From: Sulfolobaceae archaeon
GTDB lineage: Archaea; Thermoproteota; Thermoprotei_A; Sulfolobales; Sulfolobaceae
Assembly (NCBI GenBank): GCA_028277025.1
Contig: JAPYVG010000053.1
Coordinates: 1-10,420, forward strand
DNA length: 10,420 nt
Direction of reading: 5' to 3'
Shown: positions 6,160-10,420 of the stretch, in pieces
Position numbering within the stretch: position 1 is the first letter of the stretch
Layout of the letters: the number at the start of each line of letters is the position of its first letter
The notes under the pieces: generated by a model
Databases searched by the model: none
What the model saw: only the letters and a program-made list of their open reading frames with translations
Told to the model about the DNA's origin: nothing
Position numbers and translations under genes: made by a program

Positions 6160-6951
6160 TTAACGCAAATAGTAACTTATAACTCTAATCGCAATAATTA
6201 ATATAATGGAGAAAAGTAGGAGAGAAGCAGCTGCACTAATAGATGCATTAAAATAAGTCAAGAACTCATTGTAAATATAAACAGAGGCAACGTAATCACC
6301 ATTAAATATCCAACCGTTAACATAGGGGGCAATTATCACCACAGATCCAAACTCACTTATTGCCCTAGCTATTGAGGTAAGCCCTGCAGATACAATTCCT
6401 TTAACTGCTTGAGGTAAAACCACGAAAAAGAAAACTCTTAACTCAGATGCTCCAAGGCTCATAGCATATATCTCGTAAGATCTAGGTAAAGACTCGAAAA
6501 AATTTTGCATAGACCTAATATATATAGGAGAAGATACAATAATCAAAGCTAAGATCAAACCTAAATAGGAATAGTAAAATGTTATTCCATGATAATAAAG
6601 AAAATAACCTAAAGGATTCGTAGGACTGTCAATAAATACTAATGCTATTCCAACGAGAGGATGAGGAATTGAAGCAGGAACATCAACTAATGTCTCTATT
6701 ATTGGATTCTTATGTCTAGCTAAATAGTAGGCAAGTGGAGTAAAAAGGAAGACTATTATAATAATTGAAACAGCTGAAGAAAAGAAAGTTAAAGCTATCG
6801 CTGAAAGTAAAGAACTACTAAATGCTGAGGATGCTACGAAGAAGGGACCATAACCGTAAAATAGAAGATAAAAAATCGGAATAACCAATAAAATTGATGA
6901 AAAAACTGAAATTGCCTTTAATTTATCAAATTTCCGAAAAGTTTCCAGCAT
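6160..6951 (-). CDS. wtpB: ABC transporter permease, WtpB/ModB-like (tungstate/molybdate)
   Basis: This 263-aa inner-membrane permease has about six hydrophobic segments (near 14-34, 48-76, 95-107, 126-145, 185-208 and 240-260). The ABC permease EAA-type loop, EIYAMSLGASELRVFFFVVLP, spans 160-180 and contacts the ATPase. RAISEFGSVVIIAPY (196-210) is characteristic of the ModB/WtpB/CysW group. The gene overlaps the binding-protein gene by 26 nt, so the two are co-transcribed and the permease should move the oxyanion delivered by it. The internal start has a Shine-Dalgarno-like GGTG (6964-6961), nine bases before the ATG. The usual ATPase gene (wtpC/modC) is absent downstream, so the energising subunit must be encoded elsewhere. 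The ion is inferred from family resemblance; sulfate or another anion is possible. Confidence 0.82.
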   Translation of the reverse strand: MLETFRKFDKLKAISVFSSILLVIPIFYLLFYGYGPFFVASSAFSSSLLSAIALTFFSSAVSIIIIVFLFTPLAYYLARHKNPIIETLVDVPASIPHPLVGIALVFIDSPTNPLGYFLYYHGITFYYSYLGLILALIIVSSPIYIRSMQNFFESLPRSYEIYAMSLGASELRVFFFVVLPQAVKGIVSAGLTSIARAISEFGSVVIIAPYVNGWIFNGDYVASVYIYNEFLTYFNASISAAASLLLFSIILIIAIRVISYYLR

Positions 6952-8035
6952 ATTTTAGGACACCTTCTTTAATAAGCTGCATTATAGGAATTGGTACGTT
7001 TGAAGGATTATTATAAAATATTAACGCTGGATATATAGGTGTAACGTGATATATTGTGAGCTCACTTTCATGAGATAAAACAAACCTAATAAACTCATAA
7101 GCTGCTTGTGTATTAGAGGCATTTAACGGGACTGTCATAAAGAGATATACAGAATTCCCGTGAATAGTTAATGTCTTACCGTTAACAGTTATATTATACA
7201 CAAACTGAGAGTACCAGTTAGTCTCATTAGGATAATAACCGAAACTTAACCACGGAGGTAACTGCAAGTACTCTAAACGTTGAGATACAGCATAGGAAAC
7301 GTATGAGAAAGTAAAGTCCAATTCGCCCGCTTTTAAGGAAGGTACATAATCTGCAGTTGTGGGTTCAACTTCAATATGAGGATTCTCCTTTAGTAAATCA
7401 ACAAAGTAACTAGCATTATGATTAGCATAAAGATAACCAACCATCTCGAAAATCAAATAAGCGTATAATCCCTCAGGATCAGTATTTGGATTAGCTATGC
7501 CTAAGCTAAATTTAGTAGCAAGCAAATAAAAGAAATTATGCCAATACTTACTTTCATTAGTCTTTATAGCCATAGTGTAATTGGAGTACAATTGATTCCA
7601 ATATTGAACCTTAGTAGTGTAATTGGAGTAAACTATAGACATTTGATCAGATAAAAACGCTATAGCCCATCCTGGATTTCTAGAGCCCTCTAACTCAACA
7701 GCTTGTATATATGCCACCGGAATGAAAACATTTGCAGGAACCGGAGTTTCCGTAGCTATCTGAGCTGCTAATCCAAAGGAGCCCCCTGAAACTACGTGAA
7801 CCGGAATCCCAGTAGCGTTCTCAAATTGTTTAGCTAAGTTATTAAGTATAGCAACGTATGCCCCAGCTACGTATACTGTAACACTCTCATTAGAAGGAAC
7901 GGTAGTAGATGAAGTAATAGATTGAGCATAATGATGGACCGTTATGAAATATATTCCAGATACAACAGCTGCAACTATTATTATTACAACTATTATTCCT
8001 GCTTGAATCTTACTTAACCCTCTACTATGCCGCAT
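6926..8035 (-). CDS. wtpA: WtpA/ModA-like oxyanion-binding protein of an ABC transporter
   Basis: This 369-aa protein is extracellular and membrane-tethered. The N-terminus, RGLSK followed by IQAGIIVVIII (5-20), is a class III, pilin-type signal peptide of the kind processed by PibD and seen in Sulfolobus sugar-binding proteins. The binding domain starts near 52 (VTVYVAGAYVAIL), with SGGSFGLAAQI (83-93), ANPNTDPEGLY (181-191), GELDFTFSY (237-245) and EYLQLPP (255-261). These follow WtpA-type proteins. Asp186 and Glu238 correspond by position to the two carboxylates that complete six-fold tungstate/molybdate coordination in archaeal WtpA/ModA; that correspondence is from memory of the family. 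The gene is first in a two-gene operon with the permease, overlapping it by 26 nt. A TATA box at 8060-8069 supports ATG 8035. Molybdate or tungstate for molybdopterin/tungstopterin enzymes is the likely cargo. Confidence 0.82.
   Translation of the reverse strand: MRHSRGLSKIQAGIIVVIIIVAAVVSGIYFITVHHYAQSITSSTTVPSNESVTVYVAGAYVAILNNLAKQFENATGIPVHVVSGGSFGLAAQIATETPVPANVFIPVAYIQAVELEGSRNPGWAIAFLSDQMSIVYSNYTTKVQYWNQLYSNYTMAIKTNESKYWHNFFYLLATKFSLGIANPNTDPEGLYAYLIFEMVGYLYANHNASYFVDLLKENPHIEVEPTTADYVPSLKAGELDFTFSYVSYAVSQRLEYLQLPPWLSFGYYPNETNWYSQFVYNITVNGKTLTIHGNSVYLFMTVPLNASNTQAAYEFIRFVLSHESELTIYHVTPIYPALIFYNNPSNVPIPIMQLIKEGVLKYAGNFSEI
6961..6966 (-). promoter_or_regulatory. Shine-Dalgarno-like site for the permease start
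   Basis: On the minus strand AAGGTG lies nine bases before ATG 6951, inside the end of the binding-protein gene. In Sulfolobales, internal operon genes tend to use such sites while first genes are leaderless. It supports this start for the overlapping permease gene. Confidence 0.5.
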
Positions 8036-8059
8036 ATGAAAGAATAGTAATATTTCTGG

Positions 8060-8069
8060 TTATAAATTT
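8060..8069 (-). promoter_or_regulatory. TATA box of the wtpAB-like operon
   Basis: AAATTTATAA on the minus strand lies about 34 nt before ATG 8035, giving a leaderless or nearly leaderless transcript. No other box is visible before the permease, so one promoter probably serves both genes. Confidence 0.55.
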
Positions 8070-8148
8070 TTCTCTAACTTTCCTTTTACTAGAATAAATT
8101 ATGTTTGATATATTAAAATTATTAGTATAATTTCACTAATTAATAATT

Positions 8149-8889
8149 TCAAAAATACTTACTTATAATCCTATACGTTATGCTTTGAAATAAGTTAACA
8201 AATTTCAGAAAATATGGATCCAACTTTAATTTTGAAGGAACGTAGATCTCCCTTTTACCAGTTCTTATAGCCTTTAAAACAGCCCTTGCTACATCCTCAG
8301 GATTAACTGCATATTTAGCAAAGGGATCGCTACTGACTTTCTTAAACGAAGGATGAGAAGTGAAATTAGTCTTAACTGGGCCTGGGTAAACCCCGCTAAC
8401 CTTAACATTATACTTCCTCATCTCAGCCCATAAACCATTAGTAACACTAGCTAATCCTGCCTTAGTTCCCGAATACACCAGTAATTTAGGACTTGAAACG
8501 TAAGCAGCCTCAGAAATTATATTAACTATATTCCCCTTCCTCCTGGAAACCATATGAGGAAGAACAGCTTTCATGAAGTAAATAGGGGCTAAAAAATTCG
8601 TCTTAACCATATACTCTTCTTCGTTTAGGTCTGTTTCTAAAAAAGAACCATAGACTCCGAAACCCGCATTATTAACTAATACATCGATCCTTCCAAACTT
8701 ATCCAAAACCTCACTCACTATCCTAAACACATTACCCTTATCACTAACATCAGCCTCATATATTAAATCGCCAACATCAGCTTTAGTTCTAGACACAGAA
8801 ACAACTATATAATTATTCTCTTTTAAAAGATTAGCAATAGCCCTACCAATACCTTTAGAAGCTCCAGTAACAATAGCCACTTCACTCAT
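8149..8889 (-). CDS. Short-chain dehydrogenase/reductase (SDR), probably NADP(H)-dependent
   Basis: This 246-aa classical SDR is a cytoplasmic NAD(P)-dependent oxidoreductase. Counted from ATG 8889, it shows the Rossmann motif TGASKGIG (8-15), Arg34 at the end of the second strand (VSVSR), which favours NADP, DVSD (47-50), NNAG (73-76), Asn98, and the catalytic Ser126 / YSGTK (Tyr139, Lys143), with Ser and Tyr 13 residues apart as usual. A PG pair follows near 169. The substrate cannot be told from sequence. An in-frame ATG at 8913 would add eight residues (MWSETKYH), but it lies within the TATA-like box that serves ATG 8889, so the shorter form is preferred. The gene lies just downstream of the TatD-like gene, with its own promoter overlapping the end of that gene. 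Confidence 0.88.
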   Translation of the reverse strand: MSEVAIVTGASKGIGRAIANLLKENNYIVVSVSRTKADVGDLIYEADVSDKGNVFRIVSEVLDKFGRIDVLVNNAGFGVYGSFLETDLNEEEYMVKTNFLAPIYFMKAVLPHMVSRRKGNIVNIISEAAYVSSPKLLVYSGTKAGLASVTNGLWAEMRKYNVKVSGVYPGPVKTNFTSHPSFKKVSSDPFAKYAVNPEDVARAVLKAIRTGKREIYVPSKLKLDPYFLKFVNLFQSITYRIISKYF

Positions 8890-8916
8890 ATGGTATTTTG
8901 TTTCACTCCACATTAA

Positions 8917-8926
8917 TATATATTAA
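8917..8926 (-). promoter_or_regulatory. TATA box of the SDR gene
   Basis: TTAATATATA on the minus strand lies about 37 nt before ATG 8889 and overlaps the stop codon of the TatD-like gene. It is too close to ATG 8913 to serve that start. Confidence 0.5.
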
Positions 8927-9612
8927 AATAAAATTGAAAATGCCCTAGCGAAATTATCCCTTATTATCCTTATTAAATAATCCTCACCTAAACCGAGTAC
9001 CTTGGACATATAAATTAAGGTTTCAGGAATATCAGTGGGCTCTAATAATTTCCCTCTGTACTCATAGCCACCATCACTCTCCGTAAGTAGAATTCTTAAG
9101 TCAGCTTTTTCTAAAACATTCTGATGCTTTTTCTGAAATGTAACTGAAGGATTAATTGATATAAAGTACCCTGCACCCTCTATATCCTTTAATAACGTTA
9201 ATGGTCCTGTATACCAATGAAAAATAGCCCTCTTAACGTTATGCTTAATTAAAATATTAAAAGCGTCCTCCCACGCATCTAATGCGTGAACGTTAATTAA
9301 TTTTCCCTTACTCTCTTCTATCTGTCTCTCAAAATACGCAATTTGTAAATCTCTAGAAGCCTTAGCAAATCTATAATCCAGCCCCACTTCTCCTACAAAA
9401 TCGGCTCTATTGATTAAAGGAAGAACCCTATTTATATCCTCTTCGTGAACACGCCAAGGGTGAATCCCAACTCCCACTAAAATATTATCACTTTTTAGTA
9501 ATAAAGTATCTAAAGAGGACTGATAATCCATTGAAACCGCTGCAATGAAATAGCCTTCATACCTCTTCCTTAAGAACGAATAATGACAATGAGCATCAAA
9601 ATACTTGTACAT
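8923..9612 (-). CDS. TatD-family metal-dependent hydrolase (putative DNase)
   Basis: This 229-aa protein has the amidohydrolase-type TIM-barrel metal site of the TatD family: DAHCH (His8, His10), GIHPW (49-53), GEVGLDY with Glu75, NVHAL with His109, AIFHWYTG with His132, and TESDGG with Asp180. TatD proteins are cytoplasmic divalent-metal enzymes, several with DNase/3' exonuclease activity. At 229 residues this is somewhat shorter than the roughly 260 of bacterial TatD, as is common for archaeal members. Activity on DNA versus another phosphoester or amide cannot be told apart from sequence. It is 48 nt downstream of the hypothetical gene at 9661 and ends ten bases before the in-frame ATG 8913 of the SDR. 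A weak TATA-like AATTTTTAGT (9644-9635) lies 32 nt before the start. Confidence 0.87.
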   Translation of the reverse strand: MYKYFDAHCHYSFLRKRYEGYFIAAVSMDYQSSLDTLLLKSDNILVGVGIHPWRVHEEDINRVLPLINRADFVGEVGLDYRFAKASRDLQIAYFERQIEESKGKLINVHALDAWEDAFNILIKHNVKRAIFHWYTGPLTLLKDIEGAGYFISINPSVTFQKKHQNVLEKADLRILLTESDGGYEYRGKLLEPTDIPETLIYMSKVLGLGEDYLIRIIRDNFARAFSILF

Positions 9613-9634
9613 AAACTAAAAAAGAAAAACCTTA

Positions 9635-9644
9635 ACTAAAAATT
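9635..9644 (-). promoter_or_regulatory. Weak TATA-like box before the TatD-like gene
   Basis: AATTTTTAGT on the minus strand starts 32 nt before ATG 9612, the spacing of the other promoters in the window. The sequence is a poor match, so read-through from the gene at 9661 is an alternative. Confidence 0.35.
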
Positions 9645-9660
9645 TCTTCATTCTTAATTC

Positions 9661-10056
9661 TTAATAATAAACTTCCGTTAGGGTTACATTAGCGTAAACA
9701 CCACTTTCAGAAGAGAAAACTAGATATAGAGTACCGTTCCCCGTGAAAGATCTCTCAAAATATCCATTAATCAATCCAGAGTACACTAGATAAGAATTAT
9801 CTAAAATTGACAGATTGAATCTATTCCCAGAAATCTTAACAGTTACATTACCATAAGATGGTAACTTAATGGGAACAGTATACTTTGTAGACGAATTAGT
9901 AGATATTGTGAATTGGTAAGTTATAATATCCTTAACTAAAGTACTTTCTTCGGATTTCGTAACTGGAGTTTGAGGATGGTAAAATAAATTGAAGTGGGTT
10001 ATAACGAATGCTACTATCAAAATTATTATTAATACTACAACAATCTTACCTAACAT
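9661..10056 (-). CDS. Exported hypothetical protein with N-terminal membrane anchor
   Basis: This 131-aa protein starts with one long hydrophobic segment (about 4-22, KIVVVLIIILIVAFVIT), followed by an extracellular domain of about 100 residues rich in Ser/Thr/Asn and beta-prone alternating patterns (YTVPIKLP, VTVKISG, LYLVFSS, ANVTLTEV), with several N-x-S/T sequons. No signal cleavage site is obvious, so it is probably an anchored surface protein with a small beta-sandwich-like domain. I recognise no named family. A TATA box lies 30 nt before the ATG. It precedes the TatD-like gene by 48 nt on the same strand, without a visible functional link. Confidence 0.65.
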   Translation of the reverse strand: MLGKIVVVLIIILIVAFVITHFNLFYHPQTPVTKSEESTLVKDIITYQFTISTNSSTKYTVPIKLPSYGNVTVKISGNRFNLSILDNSYLVYSGLINGYFERSFTGNGTLYLVFSSESGVYANVTLTEVYY

Positions 10057-10076
10057 AATTCATAGCTCTTTTAAAT

Positions 10077-10086
10077 TAATTTATAA
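10077..10086 (-). promoter_or_regulatory. TATA box of the exported hypothetical gene
   Basis: CTTATAAATT on the minus strand lies 30 nt before ATG 10056, consistent with a leaderless transcript. Confidence 0.55.
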
Positions 10087-10420
10087 GATGTAGAGGTTAA
10101 TATTATCCGGTGAACTAGTACTTAATATTCCGTAAATTAGGGTTCGAATTTACAAAAACATTGTTCAAATCTTATGTCTAATTAAATCTAATAATATTTA
10201 CACGTAATTTAAACTAAATACTAAAATAATGTTCTATGAGTGTGGACAACAATTTCATTCATTTGAAATTTGGTTAAAATTTCCTTAAAGTTGCATCATT
10301 TAAACTCTCTGATTCACAATAAAATTTTTGGACATGGTTAAAATTACAACACTATATTTTATTAACTGATAAATCTTGTGTTGAATTGAAATTAAATTTA
10401 CACCTTATATAATTTATACT
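10087..10420. other. AT-rich non-coding stretch at the right edge
   Basis: Apart from the small hairpin at 10132-10153 I see no gene, tRNA or repeat array. Frames on both strands are short and interrupted. The stretch probably contains the upstream region of a gene beyond the window. Confidence 0.5.
10132..10153. repeat. Perfect 7-bp inverted repeat (hairpin)
   Basis: GTAAATT and AATTTAC flank an 8-nt spacer AGGGTTCG. The spacer and its edge resemble a tRNA T-loop (GGTTCGAAT), but no other tRNA arm is present. It lies upstream of the gene starting at 10056, outside its core promoter. Confidence 0.5.

Noticed and set aside
8890..8913. Longer N-terminus of the SDR from ATG 8913
   Set aside because: The eight added residues precede the usual SDR N-terminus, and the TATA-like box lies directly against this ATG, so it cannot serve it.
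10132..10160. tRNA-like T-loop GGTTCGAAT
   Set aside because: The sequence around it does not form a 5-bp T-stem, and no D-arm, anticodon arm or acceptor stem could be found nearby; it is a simple 7-bp hairpin.

Overview
The window looks like chromosomal DNA from a thermoacidophilic archaeon of the order Sulfolobales (Sulfolobus/Saccharolobus-like). The DNA is AT-rich and codon use favours AGA/AGG, ATA and TTA. Most genes have a TATA-like box about 30-36 nt before the start codon and no Shine-Dalgarno, which is the leaderless pattern of this group. Many products are secreted or membrane-anchored with dense N-x-S/T sequons. The solute-binding protein carries a class III (archaellin/pilin-type) signal peptide, as in Sulfolobus 'bindosome' proteins.

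Left part (about 1-3600, + strand): a repetitive accessory cluster of small secreted and membrane proteins. A glutamic (G1/eqolisin, Peptidase_A4-like) peptidase gene is broken by a single-base frameshift (119-1029). It is followed by a small C-terminally anchored membrane protein (1076-1306). A two-finger C2H2 zinc-finger protein comes next (1351-1536), then a second, divergent G1-like secreted protein (1574-2398), a second small membrane protein homologous to the first (2436-2795), and a further secreted protein with a disturbed 3' end (2831-3304). The [secreted G1-like protein + small membrane protein] pair thus occurs twice. The promoters share a layout with the TATA box starting 32-33 nt before the ATG, and a 51-nt promoter/start segment is duplicated with 49/51 identity. 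A possible 66-aa ORF (3349-3549) and a gene-poor stretch to 3870 close this part.

Right part (3871-10056, - strand): a conventional set of genes. Reading leftward from the right edge these are: an N-terminally anchored exported hypothetical protein; a TatD-family metal-dependent hydrolase; a short-chain dehydrogenase/reductase; a WtpA/ModA-like tungstate/molybdate-binding protein overlapping its WtpB/ModB-like permease by 26 nt; and a large kelch-propeller/fibronectin-III surface protein with a C-terminal membrane anchor. No ABC ATPase gene is present for the transporter. The last 364 bases hold no gene I can support.

The most interesting region is the left cluster, which looks like a duplicating family of exported glutamic-peptidase-like proteins, each paired with a small membrane protein and apparently co-regulated. 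Several members appear to be decaying, or the sequence carries single-base errors; frame breaks next to short homopolymers suggest either.
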